This document shows, piece after piece, positions 42,096 to 57,000 of a DNA stretch of 64,000 bases; the first letter of the stretch is position 1, and every line of letters begins with the position of its first letter. The DNA comes from Siderastrea radians. Lineage: Eukaryota; Cnidaria; Anthozoa; Scleractinia; Rhizangiidae. A model generated the notes under the pieces. That model was given only the letters and a program-made list of their open reading frames with translations, did no database searches and was not told the DNA's origin. The DNA lies in contig OZ024898.1 in assembly GCA_964017195.1 (NCBI GenBank), positions 1,412,001 to 1,476,000 on the forward strand, written 5' to 3'. The translations under genes and the position numbers were made by a program.

Positions 42096-45000
42096 CTACA
42101 TGAGAGGGCCATTACTCAAAGGGAGAAAGTCCGGAGTAGGCTTCATGGTCATATAATACTTCTCTAACTTGGCCAGGATGTGTTTGCCATAGGTGTACTT
42201 GCGAAGCGTCGCCACATGTGGTCTAATGCGGTGCATAAGTAGTTTTCGCTGTGGAGGCTCTGCCACATCAATCATCTTCTGCACGACATAATTTGCAAAT
42301 TGATCTTTCATCATGGTGTACAAAGCACTAAAGAAGAAAAGGATAGAGAGAAAATTAAACCCACTGGAAGGCTACACCAACAAAGTTTTTTCATGGCACA
42401 CTTAGCGTGTACACTTGCGGCACACTTAGTGTGTCCATCTAAAACAATGCAAATGCTTTCCTGAATCAGACAAACTCATAAAAGTGATGACAGAATTTTG
42501 CACTACAATAAATCAATCCTTCAGTCACTTCTTTGTTTCCTTATAGGAAATTATAAGATGTGGATCAACAGATTTTGTCCGAAGACAATATCCTTAAGTT
42601 GATGTCTTTCTTTATTCTCATAACCCAGCTGACAGACAATGAAACAATGTTGTAAGGAGAAACTTGATGCTCATCACACTTACCTGTCTGAGCTGCTGCA
42701 CACCTCATCAATGAGCATGGCTCTTTCAGCACGAGAAGCATGAGACACACACTTCTCAACCACATTGCTGCAAGGCACAAAAATTCAGGAATATTTTTAG
42801 GTTTAAAAATACTCTGCTCTCAGCCCTATCAAAATGTGCCAGCGGCCGGCAATTTTGCACTCTACACGCAATCACTTGCTGCTTGTTTCAAATTGGAGTT
42901 CCCAAGGAACCTCCTAACAGACAGAAAGACCCAGTCCATGTTGCACACTTCTACTATGTTGCCTGCTACTATAAATCATTTTGACAGGGCTGTGTTCTTG
43001 CGATTACAAATTTGCTAAATACTGTCTGAAAACAAGCTCACAGTCTGCATTTTTGTTCAAAAGGACTTTTGGTCTCTTATTCGTGGGAATTGGCATCTTG
43101 AGAGGGTTAGAAATATCAAGCAAAAAGATTCAAAATTATTTCTTTTCCTTGTAGGGAAAGTGAAGGCTGGGTGGGAAGAGGGGAGGGCAGGACACTTATC
43201 TCTCTAATGCAACATCTGTTACCTTGCAAATTTATGCTGGCTAAAAATAAGTATGTTTCCTCTGAGTTCATGGACAATCTTGCTCTTGTCTTCAGGCGTG
43301 CCATGTTCCAAAACATGTTGGATCACATAGTTGCCATACTGATCTTGCACAAGTCTTTCAGTATGTTGATGCAGTTCATCCAATATAGGAGATGTCTGCT
43401 CTGGCATGCAGTGCTCAAGAATGCGCTGAATAACACGGCAGCCATAAGGATGGGTGGACAAGGCATACACCTGCAGATAAACACAAGGTATTATTATCTA
43501 GATAGCCGCTGGATATGAGAAAGTATGTGCTGATTGGTCCCCATCTAAGCTCATATAGCATGAAATGTATTTTATTTCAATTTACTTAAACACATTTAAG
43601 AATTTCACCTACAGACTGAAAGATTCAGAACCATGTAACAACTGCTGGTTTGACCCTAAGATGTAAAGAGACAGCCATCAATGGTTCTGCAGTGCTTTCA
43701 ATAAGCACTGATGACCGACAAAGTGTCTGCAAATTTGCTCAAAGGAGTCGGCTACTATTTTCCCTAAATTGAAGTAGTTAAAGAAAGATCTCTTTGAAAC
43801 CTTGCTGATACAGTCGGCTACTCTACTCAAACCAGCTGCCTACTTCAAATTTTATAGAAAACCCTGGTTCTGAAAAAGGTACTAAGATGTAAGGAGACAG
43901 AGTCATCAATGGTTCTGAAAAAGGCACTGTTTTGTCTCAAGTATGGAGCAAACCAAAACCATTCTAACAGAGAAGACTTTAACTTAACACACCTGCAGCT
44001 TAAACACAATATTTAAGCATTAGAAAGAAACAAACAAAGGTGAAAGTTACCTGAGCTTGAAAAGCTCCAATAATAAACTGAAGAGAGGATGGGTCTACAC
44101 ACTCAATGCACTTCTGTACCACATGATTTCCATTCTGATCTTTGACACATTTCAACACATGTCCATCCAGCTCTCTTACCAGGTCATTCTGAAAGGGTAC
44201 CAATTAAAAAATCCTTTTAAATTTTGCATTGTACAATCACACTTCTAAGACAGGACCTTTAACTCCACAACTTGAGAGAGAATGTAACAGAATTCTGAGC
44301 AGATTAGGGTGGTGCCACCATTAGCAATATACATCAATTTGAAACAAATTAAATGCTTCTTACTCAAAAGCAATGTGATAAACATCAACCTTCCAATTTT
44401 CACTTCATCTGTGAGAGAGTATTCATTACGTCTTTACCTTTTTGTTTTGGGCTTTCAAATGGCACACTTTCAATCTAAATAAAGTTCAAATACCATCTTG
44501 AAAACTGCTGTGTGCGAGAAGCCACCAGCCATTTTCACAGCACATGTGATTTTGGATGAAGTGACAAACTCTACTTCCTAGGGCCCCTTAAAACCTCCAA
44601 ATATATGCACAGTGAATGCAGGGCTTGACACTAACTTTTGACACCGCTTTCCACTTTGGTAAGTAGATGTCAAATTTTACTTTCGATCTCAAAATTTTAT
44701 TCTCCAAAATGGATTACAGTATCATAGTTGCTAACCGTGACAAATGGACAAGGGTATACAGGGTGTACTAGAGTATACAGGATATACAAGGGTGTAGAAG
44801 AGTATACAGGGTGTACAAGAGTATACAGGGTATACAAGGGTGTATACAGGGTGTAGAAGAGTATACAGGGTGTACAAGAGTATACAAGGGTGTATAGAGG
44901 ATGTACTAGAGTATACAGGATATACAAGGGTATGCAGGTGTATGAGAGTATACAGGGTGTAGCGACCTTGGGAACGAGGTTGTACAAGATCTTTGGAGTA

Positions 45001-48000
45001 TACAAGAGCGTACAGGGCATACAAGGGGATACACGGTGTACAAAAGCATATGGGGTGTACAAGAGTATACAAGGTGTACTGCAGCATACAGGGCATACGA
45101 GTTGTGCATGACCTATTTCAGAACAATACATGGAGGCTTACATGATATACTGATCATCATGAGCTCTATTGATCTTCCAATATGCCAGAGAATGCGAGAA
45201 TGGTGCAAGTTCATCTTTTTTGGAGAGCGAAATTCATTGTGGGACGGTCATTTTATAATTTTATTTACACATTTTTTTCATTACACCCTTTTAAGCATAA
45301 AATTTGCGTCCCATTATAGCCCAAAATTTACTTTCGGATCGGGTAAGTAATTTGGTTCATTTCCATTTTTTTTACTCTCCAAGAAGTAAATTTACTTTCC
45401 GATGGAAATCGGGTGAGTGTTAGTGTCGAGGCCTGGAATGGATTTTGATTGGTCTAATATTTTTTTGGGGAGGCAGGGGAATATTGTGTACATGCACAAA
45501 ATCATGGGCAGTTATGAATGGCACAAGAGTGAATGGGTTGACTAACCAATTAACCCTTTAAGCCCCAATAGTGACAAGCATCTAATTTCTCCTTACAATT
45601 TCACAACTTGATCAAACATACAGGTCACGAGAATAAAGGAAATGATCAAACATAAAATGTCTTGATATTTGTGCAAATTCTCCCAACTAGTGCCATAAGA
45701 AATATATGGAGAACACTAGGGAGAATGTGCATGTTGGATTAAGGGGTTAACCAAACTAAGAACAAGTTATCGCACCTGAACATCAGGAGGAATACACTCC
45801 AGAGCCTTCTGTATCACACGGCATCCATACATCTGCAAGGCAAGTGGCAAAACATGGCCGCGAATGCAGTTAGCAAGGAGATGCTTCTGTTCAGGACTTC
45901 CAAACTCAAAGAACTTCTGAATCACATAGTTTCCAAACACGTCTGTCATCAGACTGTACGCTGCAGGGAGGATTTCATGGAAAACCATCTGCTTCTCGTT
46001 GGGGGATGCCCGTTCTAGCTTCTGCTGAATGAACCTTGAGCCATGCTGATCTTGTGAGAACTCCACAATGTGATTGGCCAAGTCCCGTAGCTGGATGTTG
46101 GGGTAGCGGTTGTTGCGAAAGTCCTCTAACAGCCTGCTCCGACCAGTTTCTTTACCCCTGGATCCCCTCAGGCTGCTGACTCCTAATGCTGATGTTCCAA
46201 ACTGCATCCCACCGAGGCTGCCAAGAGATCCTTGGTACTTAGTTTCCCGTGGTGCAGCTGCAAGTTGCATGTAGCGTGAGAGACCATTAGAGATGGGACT
46301 ACCCACAGTGAAGCCAGACTGTCCTCCATATCCTGATTGGCTGCCAAAACCCGACTGGCCTTGTGAGAGAAGAGGAGGAGTGGGAAGCTCCTGAGGAGCA
46401 TTGTATGAAGGTTGTGCTGATATGGATAAACTGGTAAGGCTGCTGACACCACCTGGGGTTGTGTAGTATTGAGCAATTCCAGCTCGTTTACTGTAGTCAG
46501 TGGCATTCATTGAATCTCTTCTAGTCCCTCCTCCAGGGATAGTCCCCACAGCACCTACTCCAGAGGAACCTCCCACCACGCTGCCAAGCATTCCCAAGGC
46601 ACTGCTGTTTAACTGAGGCTGCTGCTGTGTTTGCTGTCCAAACAGTCCCATGCTGGATGCTCCACCCATCGAGCTGGCAGTACCCATTCTTCCTGCTGCC
46701 ACAGAGCTGGCGCCTGCATTCTGTGCATTCACCACCACTGGGGACACCATTCTTAGTGTCCCCATCTGACCTGCTGCCATCTGTGCTGTAGCCATGTTGT
46801 TCACATTCTGTGCATTCCCCAGCACTAAGTTTCCTGACTGGTCATAATACGCAGTGGCTCCAAGACCTAATGGGGCAGTGCCAGGAGGAGCAATCAGCTG
46901 GTAGTTGGTGCCAGGAGATGCAGCTGCAGCCATGGCCTGCTGTTGATGCGATGGCGGTGTCCCTATAATCTCCATCTGTCCCTGCATGGGTCGTCCTGTC
47001 ATCCCACCAGAGTTGGAACGGAGCAGCTGTGCATGCTGAGCCTGTTGCTGTTGCTGTTGTTGTTGCTGCTGTTGGAGGTAGCCTCCAGTATTTGACGCTC
47101 CAGCTGCCGAATACACACCCCATGGCTGGACACTGTAGGCTGCATACTGAGGATGCACCACTTGTGGGGCGCCACCACTGACAGCACCAAGAGACGGGTT
47201 ACCGTACGGATCCTGTGTGGGTTGAGCTGTGATAAAATAGGGGTTTGGATGGCCAAGACCAGTGGATTGCAAACCAGACTGCAATCCTAACTGCTGTTGC
47301 TGTTGTTGCTGCTGTTGTTGTTGTTGCGCAGCCATAGCCAGTGCTAACTGATGCTGATGTGTCACTTGCAGAGATTGGCCTTGCTGAGAACTAATCACAT
47401 TTTGGTTCTGGAAGGAACTTCCTGAGACCATTACGAAGTCTGAAGGACTTGTAGGGGTACCAATAACTGGCTCCCGCTGTGGTGCAAGTGACAGCTGTTC
47501 TAGTTGTACACTTTCAAGAGGATCTATCAGGGCCACAGGCGGGGCAATGTTTTCAATAGGATCTGATTGTTTATAGGGCTTGGGCTTGCTCTGCCCCACT
47601 GGTGGTTGAGGTGGGAGTGCAGATTGGGTGGCCTGTTGCACATCCTGCTGTTGAGAGCCTGAAGTTGGGGAGGGCTGTCTGCTGCCAGGAGTACGACTAA
47701 AGAAAGACAAGAAAAGAAAAAGTAGCAATTTTGGATACTATTGTTAGACACCCACACTCAAACGAAGAAAACCGTGAACACTGAAAATATTTCTGGAATG
47801 TTTATTGTGTTTTGACCAATCACATGTGAGACCTTGTAACCGCAGAAAACAAATGGGTTTCTCAGTCACGGAATCGAGTTGGTTCTCCATTTGTTTTGAA
47901 AGACCTTCATCTTAACCTTCAAGGATTTAAACTGTTATTTCTTTTTATCTGATAGCCACATGCACTACGGGAGCGAAAAATGTGTGAGGGGTCTTTGGCT

Positions 48001-51000
48001 TGTTGCGGCTGCATTGTAGCAACGACCGCAGACTGTCAAAAGCGGCGTTTGTCATTCTTCAACAGCCTGGTGTACCGTTGCTAAATTTGAAAATATGTCA
48101 TTTTCAAAATGTGCAACTACACGTTATATGATGCAAACCCGGCTCGAAGGCACGGATGGTTCAGCCTAAATAAATTGAATCAGCTGTGCTGTCAATGGAC
48201 GAATTTGGAGAGAGAACATTGCCGTTTTTACTGTCGCTTGAGTTGGTTTTATTTGAAATGTCGGAAACACTGATCGTTGCGTCGGTTTGTCGAAAAATTT
48301 TATTCGGCAAAAGCGCTCAAACCTATTTTCGCTTGCGTAGTGCGTGGGGCTCTCAGATAGAAGGGAATAGCACTTGCAATTTCTGTAAGATAAACTGGTG
48401 AAGATCTTTCGAAACAACTCGATTCCGTGACTGAGAACCCATTCGTTTTCTGCGGTTACAAGGTCTCGCGTGTGATTGGTCAAAACACACATTCCAGGAA
48501 TATTTTCAGTGTTCACGGTTTTCTTAATTTGAGTGTAAAAGTTGACAGTTTGAAACAAAAACACAGGAATTGTGTTGGCTGTCATGATAGTTTATGACTG
48601 GTACTTTCCTCCCTGTAGCGAACATCTTGAAAACGTACAATGTTATGACATTTAGATAAATTCTCCTTACTAGTTCCATAAGAAATGTATGAAGAACTGT
48701 ACAGAAAGTATGCATTTTTATATCAGGGCTTAAAGAGTTAAGGACAGTTCACTTGGTCAAGACTAAAAAATCACAGAAAACTCTTCCTCTGTATATGGAC
48801 ACCTCAATGATGTGGAAACTCATCCCTGTCACTTCAGCGTCCATGTTGAACAGATCCAAAATTCTGTATTAACCCCTTAATGAAGTTTCTCTTTACATTA
48901 TCAATACTTGTTCAGACATTCAAGTGATGAGAATAAAGAAAGTGATCACCAAGGATAAGATGTCTTGAAATTTAGACAAATTCTCCTTACTAGTTCCATA
49001 AGAAATGTATGGAGAACAGTAAGGAGAATATGCATTTTCATGTCAGGGCTTAAAGGGTTAAAGAGGGAAACTACAGGCAGGCAGTTTGAAACAAATGCAA
49101 AACTGGTTATGGTCGGCTAAAAATTTTCACAAATTATTATTAAAATTCTCAACGACATCTGGAAAAAGAAAATTTAGAGATAAACAAGAACCTGTTGAAA
49201 GGTGCTAGATATTATGCTTAAAAAGTCTGAAAGCATTAAAATAAACCAAACCTATTTTACACAGCATGACTTGAAGCAACAAAGGCATTTTTTGTATAAA
49301 ACAACCAAAAAGACCATTAACCCTTCAAAACAACACATTTCACTGACTTGAGAGGGAATCTTTTTCATTTAACGTAAATATTATTCGACATGCCACACTT
49401 ATAATTAAGAGTTTTCCTGTATTATCTAATCTACATACGCTGTTATTTTTGCATAACTGTTTCACAGATCTGTTAGCCACCTTGAGGTGAAAAACCACTT
49501 GTCACCTCCCATAATCACTAGGACAAGGGAAACCTCAAAAATGAGAACAAGTGACAACTGGAAATGAACTTCTTTTAAGATAAACTAACAAACCATTGGC
49601 ATATCAGAAGAAAAATCCCAGCAAAGGGGCTATGGGTTACAATTCTTTTAGCATCAAATGAAATGAAAACCATAAAATTTCATTAGCTCCGACAATGATA
49701 CATGTATCACACATATGATAAACCCAGAATTAAAGCTCACCGATTGGAATCAACTTCAGTTTCAATAATTATCTTCCGCAGTTTCTGTAAAATATGACTT
49801 AAGTATACTATTTATGAGAAAAATTAAACAGTTTTGAATGTGGCTTTCTTACTTGGTATTCAATGCAAAATCAACACAGTAATTGTAAAGCATATATGAA
49901 AGTGATTGCACCTGCACAAAATGTGTTCAAGTACTGAGTAAAAATTGAAAGCACAATGCTACCTTTACATACATGTTTCAAGGGACAAGCTCTAAAAACG
50001 ACTGGTTAACAAATTTCTCTGTCCTCCTCTTCATTGAAAATCAAAGACAAGGTATTCTAATCACTTTTAGCTGCAAGTGACAGCAAAAGATCTTAAGTAA
50101 ACACAGCCAGTTACCTTTAAGACTTGATGAAAGCATTTTTAAATCCATCTGAACCACAACACACATTTCTCAATATGTAATTCTTTTACCATGAACAAGC
50201 AAATTAATATAAAAATCAAATTGATGACAAAGTGAACAGGTAGAGACAACCATACCTTACAACACTACACATGCAAATATAGCAGGTGCATCACAGGCAC
50301 CAAAAGAAAATCCATACAAACTTGCTAGTTAATTTGCACAGATCATGGTTTGCTTTTGCTATCTAAATGGCCTGTATGTTCAAATACATCCATCTAAACT
50401 CAACAATTTCAGGAAAAATAAATTGATCTGTTTCTTGGACCCTAGGAAGAAAAGCTTGCTAAATGCAGCCCCAATTCAGACAAAATGCATTAATAAATTA
50501 TGCCACTAATTTAGAATTCAGCTGCATAAATTAAACTTTTCCGTTTGCCAAGGTCAAGGTTTTGATTTCAAATCAAATATATCCAGAACCCAAAAAACTG
50601 AACAAAAATTATGGAAACTTAAGCTAATTGGATATCACACAACAGGGAAAGCGGTAAAATTATTTTACACAGCATGCACTCCATTCTTAGCATGTCACCT
50701 GCTTTAAGTTTAACACCAATCTATAATCTTGTAAATGTAGATGGTACATTATTTGTGTTAACAGTTATTAGGTATTAAATTGTATTTACAACTGTACATG
50801 TGTGTGTACAAGAGAAAAACTGGTTACACCCAAACATCTTTGAGCTTTTATCAAGGCAGAGAGAAATGACAGCCGGAAATACGTCTGTGTTTGCAGGCTA
50901 GTGAATACCCCTCTCTTATCAAAAAGAAATAAAGCAAATGAAACATCCTAAACATATGTTAAAACCCACAGATAAGCCACTTTCAAAATAAACAGGTAAA

Positions 51001-54000
51001 TGGAACAGTTCACCTTAAAAAACTGCAGCTATAATAAAAAACATTTAAGGAAAAAAAGTGGCAAAATTGTGTCAACACTATAATTTCAAAAATGAAGAAT
51101 GACAAGAGAGACATAAAAACCATTAAGGACAAGTGGCTGTTATAACAAAGAAAAATTTACAGTCTGCTAAGAACACAGACAGAAAAACAAAGTTACTGTT
51201 CATTGTATGGTTTATCCCCCCAGTAATGGTCACACAGTGACTCTGGGAAGCACAAGGAATATACAATGCACCACACCAAACCAGCGAGATGCTAGGGGCA
51301 GTTTTGATCTCCAACGACATGGCAAGGAACACACATCATAGGTGACGTGTCTCAAGGACGCTCAGCTCCCAACAGCCATTAAGACAGAACCAGCAGGGGC
51401 CAACCCACTGGATGTCACGTTGGATAGCACTGCTAAATACAATGTACACAGTTAAATCTGCCTAAAAGATGCTACCTATTCTTAGCATTTCTAAGAATTT
51501 TCAATTCTTAAAGTCCCAGTAGTGACAAGCATCTAATTTCTTCTTACAATATCACTACTCTATCAAACATACAGGGCATGAGCATAAAGAAGGTGATCAC
51601 CAAAGATGAAATGTCCTGATTTTTAAGAAAATCCTTCCAACTAGTACCAGAAGGAATATACTGACAACTGTGAGGAGAATACAAATGCTGATACTGGGGC
51701 TTGAAGGGCTAAAAGACATACGGGAATCAAAGGAAACCTAAAAATGAATTCAGGGCAGTCATTCACCCTTTTTAAATGAAATTTCCCTTTACATCACCAC
51801 TATTTATTCAAACATTCTGGCAAGCGATGAGAATAAAGAAAGTAATAACCAAGGATAAGATGACTCGATTTAGACAAATTCTCCTAACTAGTCTCACAAG
51901 AAATGCATGTAGAACAGTACGGAGAATATTCATTTTCATTTCAGGGCTGAAAGGGTCAAGGGCTGTAACCAGTAATACCTGACATGGCCATGTGTGCTTC
52001 AAGAGACCTCAAAGTTATGGGTGAACTTGGCCTCTTGTTGGTATAGTTGAAGGACTGAGAGCATAACCATCTTATGTCAAATTTTGGGCCATTTTTGTTT
52101 TGTTCCAGATGGCTTCAATTTTTGCATGGGACCTTCAATTCACTCAAGGAACACTGCCTTAAGTTTTTTTTCCCTGTGATTTGCACATCGTTCGCACTAG
52201 GACCTCTTGCAATGGGTGACAGATGTGTGGCCATCTGCTGATCCCTTCCCACTCACGCAAATCAGAGGGAAAAACTCTGGGCAGTGTTCTTTGAATGAAC
52301 TAAAGGCCCCATGCAAAAATTGGAGTTGTTTGGAGCCAAAAAGTGAAACGGCTGAAAATTTGACATAAGACGGTCATGCTCTCAGCCCCTCAATAGCCTG
52401 AGAAAACAGCTGACATTTTGTGAGGTCGCCACTTGAGCCCTCGCAAAACGATGTCTGAGTAATAAGCGCAGAAATTCCATACTTATGATGTGCACTACCC
52501 AGATCTTGGTAGTGCTTCTGATTGGTTGAAAGAAAATTCCCTCGCGGCACCGGAAGAATGACAACCCTGATTCACTGTAGCTTTAAAATGCTCTGTGAGT
52601 TTCCTGGAACCATAAATAATCCCAGCAGTGGTCACTGTGAGTGAATTATATACCAGTGAGAATCTTACCTAAATGTGCTAGGAGCCTTGTCGTCTTCGCT
52701 GCTTTGTTTAGGGGCAGGCTTTGGAGATTTATGACCCTCCTCATCATGAAGAGCATTTTTGACTTCCTCTCCTGTGCCTTCTTCAAATGGCGACCCTTCC
52801 TTGCTTCCCTTGCTGTCTCCATTTGGCTTGGGTCCCTTGTCAGATAAAACATCAGAAGTTGGAGAAGTGCCCTGTACAATGACAGGGAACTCACATTTTC
52901 TAGCAATTTCGCAATTTCCTCCAAACAATTATTTACTTTTGCGGGAACCCTGAGCCTGGCTGTTGTCAAAGCCATGCTCATGAGGCCTGATAAGGCCAAA
53001 ACTGCTGTCCATGGCTGCTAACACTCAGGCTCACTAAAAATTTTCATCGTAGATCAAAAACTAATTCTCAGTACCAATGTGGCCACAGTGCCCATTTGTG
53101 GATATAGGTTACCAAACTTTGTCTCAGGCAAGCTTCAGGAAATCTGTACAGTGTAACATACAGGTTTAGCCGAAACAACAGGTGCATACAGAATACTTAC
53201 AAATCCTGCTTTAATTATTTGCGCATCCAGCTCTTGTCCACCAGGTGAAGACGCCAAAACGTACTCCACCATACTAAGTCCTACTCCATCTGCAGACCTT
53301 GGCGACAGTACACTCTGTGACTCTGATGGAGTATTGAAATTCCCGCCTTTGGCCGGACGCTGTACCATGATTGGCTGCGACACAGCGTGTTCTGACTGTG
53401 TCATGTGGGGCACTGATGGACCCCATGCTGTCTCCCTCCACTGCTCGCCAAAGAAGATCCCTGATGTCATCCCTTGATTTTCTTCACCCGAGTCTTGCAC
53501 ATCCCAAAGTTTCTTTGCAGTAGAAGCAATCTGTAAAAAACAGATTGATAGAAAATGTAAGCAGGTACAATTAGAACGACAGAGAATGGAAGGGTGGTGA
53601 ACATGTTTTCCCTTGAGAGGAACCACCTCCGACCATACTCCAGGTATATTTTTATTCATCCAAAGAACGATAGGCAATGGTACTTGGCAATGGATATTAT
53701 CAATTGCAATGGATATTATCTGACTGCAGCCAGGATTTTGGTGGACATTCAACTTTTGGTTGGCTGTTATCTGACGACCAAATGTTATTTGCAGCTCTGG
53801 GTATATATAGATGGTTTACTTCAACCTCAATCGTGTTAAGAAAACTGCATCCAGTTTGTCAGAAGGAAAGAACAGTACAAAATAAAACAAAATCAATAAA
53901 AGCCCTGGATAAAGCTGCAACACTAATAAATTATAAAACCAAATGATAAGTTAATTCCACCTACTTCCACAACTAATCAATAAAATTTATCTGGATTTAA

Positions 54001-57000
54001 ATACCTCTTCTATTGGTGTGTCGGCTTTCTTTTCATTGTTGTTCAAAGACAAGCTCTGGAACTTGTCATCCAGTTCACCGTCTTTGCTATTTGCCTGAGT
54101 ACAAAACAAGTTGGTTGACAAAATGAGCATCAAACTCTCCCACATAAGTCCAAGAAAATCAACAGTTTCTCATGTGACTTGCTATATCATTACAACTTTC
54201 AGGCTTCAAAATAGCAGCTGGCTGCCGGCGACAGCCGGCACTTTGGCCACTCTTGCCGGCGATTTTTCACTCAAGAAATAGAAAAAATTATATCCTATCC
54301 CTTGATCGGCAAAATCAATGTCCCTGGAACGTCTTACTTGATAGTAGACATTTCATATCAGAAAGTAATGCAGCCATCAACCCATGAAACACACACACAT
54401 ACCAATCTGAATTGGATGACGTTTTAAAAGCTTTCTAAAACAACAACAAGTTACAGAACGTTAACAATTATTGCCTCGATTCTTGTAAGTCAAGTCTTCG
54501 TTCTAGAGACTATCTCTATTTGCCGGCACTCTTTTTGTTCTGGCGTGGTTTCATACGTGATCGACAATGCAACGTTTGAAGAAATAGGCCAGACACAGGG
54601 TAGCAGTGCAGCAGCAATTCAGTTCTTTTTTAGGAACCGGGCAAATTTTCTTTCACGATTTCTTTGTTACCAATGTGTCTTCGATCCTGTTCCACTTAGC
54701 AGCTTGTCACTTTTTTCGTGTGCTTTTGCCTAGTCCAATTTAATTTGCTGGAGACCAAAGTAAATGTACCGTTGGACTGAAAATCAGTGTCACTGTTGCA
54801 ACATTTATCATTTTCAAAGGCCTGATCTTATTTGTGAAACGCCAGCAAGCAACCTTGCCAGTCCACCGACAACGAGATTTCCATGCTCAAGAGAAAAATC
54901 GAGCAGTCAGAAACGTCGATAGTTAACCTTTAGGCCCTTACAGAAAAGGGCACATACCCAAGAGACTTGCACTATGTCGCAAAGGCAAACATCGCTTCTG
55001 AAGAGGAGTTTAAGACTCAAATACGCTCCATCAAAAGAGAGGCCGAGCGAAAATTCACAGGTACACCAACCAAGTTTCATTATCGCCGCGTTGAAGGCAA
55101 CAATGATAAGTTGCGAAAAGCGAAATCTGATAAGTGTAGGTAAAAGAGAGAGACACCGATCGGGTTTAGCATAAAGCCACATGCTCAAACATAAGTTAAT
55201 GTTCTACAGTCTTCTATGGAAACGATTCATCGATGGGATATTCTCACTGTGGAATGTTGATAAAAAGGAGATAGAAGAGTTTATTGTCCTAGCAAAATTA
55301 ACCAAATTACGGTCCCTTCAGTCCATATCGTTTTGTTCTTTGAAGCGTGGTGTTCTCGAAAAGAAATGTCACCTTGAGTTTCAATCTCTTTCCAGCTAAA
55401 AACGTTTCACTCAAAAGCGACAAAGGTAATATCGGTTCATTATTCAGATGTGTTTTGCAAGCTTGAGAATGAGTGTTTAAACAGGATTTTTCGTTCAGTT
55501 TTGCCGGAAAAACGCTTTATTTGGTAAATTACAACGCAATTTGCCTGCAGCGGTGAGAACGGCAGTGACATGTCTTCGGTCACATCTGCATGAATTTGCT
55601 TTTGTTCGGTGGTGGATGTGGAAGTCGATCTGAAAGCGTAAAAACCGAAATATTTATTTGTAGTTATTTGTTACCGACCATTCGTCAAGGTTTTCGTTAT
55701 ATTAGTTTATTTAAGCTTACAGTAACAATCAGATACTGTCAAACGACAAATTGCAAAGAAATGAGTTTGTTTGGATTCGATTGCACTTGTCAAAACAACA
55801 GACGATATATTCCTATGCAAATACAAAACATAACATGGGCTTTAAAATAACAGAGTTATTCCCGTGGCTCACTCACTTGTTCTCAACTGTTAGTGTAAAC
55901 ATACTTGCTCGTCACGTTACATAGTTTGTGAGCTGTGATACATGATGGAGTTTGCCGTTGGTGCTTCTGTTGAAGCTGTCGATCAACCTGGTATTTGGGC
56001 TAAAGCCAAAGTTATTTCCAAATCAGACAATTCGTCTGTAGTGACTTTTCCATGGAGATCTAAGTGGGACCAAGAGAGATGTGACCTTTCCAAAATCAGA
56101 AAGGAAACGACTGAAGAAACGCTGATCCCGCGCCATCTTGCACAAAAAAGGTAAGAAATTATGTGCAGATAATAGAATGTTTGCGAGTGTTTTCGACTGT
56201 TCATGCTGCGCGCTGCATTCATGTCAATTTCCCAGCCTTTCCATGTGCATGCTTTGAGCGTTTGCGCTCCTGAACAGCCAGCTGCATTTTCGGAAAGTAA
56301 TCGGTCCGTGAATTATGAAGATTCAATGAGAAAGAACAATAGCAGAAAATACAAATAATAATAATCGACCCACCAAATGTGGGTGCACACTTAAACTGCG
56401 GCAAAGTTGTCACGATGCTCATAGGTGAAACATGTTCACTACAAAAATGTGTATTTCCCACTGTTTCAACTGTGACAAGCTGAAGTGCTAACAGAACTTC
56501 AACAGTGAGGCATATAATCTTCTTAATCAAATACATAAAACCAGTGCAAACAAGGAAGCATACTAAGCTGGTGATTCCCTGACTGTGCTCTAAGAAAAAC
56601 ACCATCAAAGGCAGTGATTTGTTGCAATTTGCCACTAGTGGGTCCCTGAGACTCACCCCATGAAAAATAATGAGTCCCAGACCAAAACCAGTGAGTCCCA
56701 TCTATCATAAATGGCGGGCTTCGGTGAGCTTTGTATGACATGCTTTATTCCATATTTGGTATGACCTTGTTCCTAAGGTCTTCTCAACATCAAAATTCAT
56801 AACCACTTGATCATAAACAAACATGGTGGCATTTGGAATAGATCAATTTTATTAATAATGCAAGTAAAGACTTGTATTTTCCCCTAAGAAATTACTTCTA
56901 GATGTATTTTCGAGCCCACTGATATTTTCTTTTGAAGTGAGTTGTGTTATAGATTCTAAATTACACAAATGGGACATCTGATCGATCGTGGTTCATTCGC

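Larger units (their letters stand above)
48537..52668. other. Pumilio intron, repeat-rich
   Basis: Besides the listed elements, 49100-51170 is plain AT-rich intron. A truncated MITE relative (about 48645-48740) precedes the full copy. Confidence 0.5.

Noticed and set aside
44697..45131. Several overlapping Cys/Tyr/Val/Pro-rich frames on both strands
   Set aside because: Translations of the minisatellite in the transposon at 44619-45435.
49742..49785. Possible 44-bp reverse exon ([14 protein letters not shown]) with splice-like borders in a Pumilio intron
   Set aside because: It needs a phase-0 entry, but the upstream Pumilio exon ends in phase 2. The direct join of exons 4 and 5 reproduces the conserved SRTPGSRQ sequence.
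52646..52999. 117-aa reverse frame over Pumilio exon 4
   Set aside because: Shadow frame. The true frame is shifted and matches the Pumilio family (SPFEE segment).
52872..53040. Upstream extension of Pumilio exon 4 (frame with [18 protein letters not shown])
   Set aside because: No acceptor gives the phase needed after exon 3, the frame hits a stop, and similar sequence occurs at 63500-63570, so it is likely repeat-derived. The acceptor at 52872 gives a clean phase-0 join.
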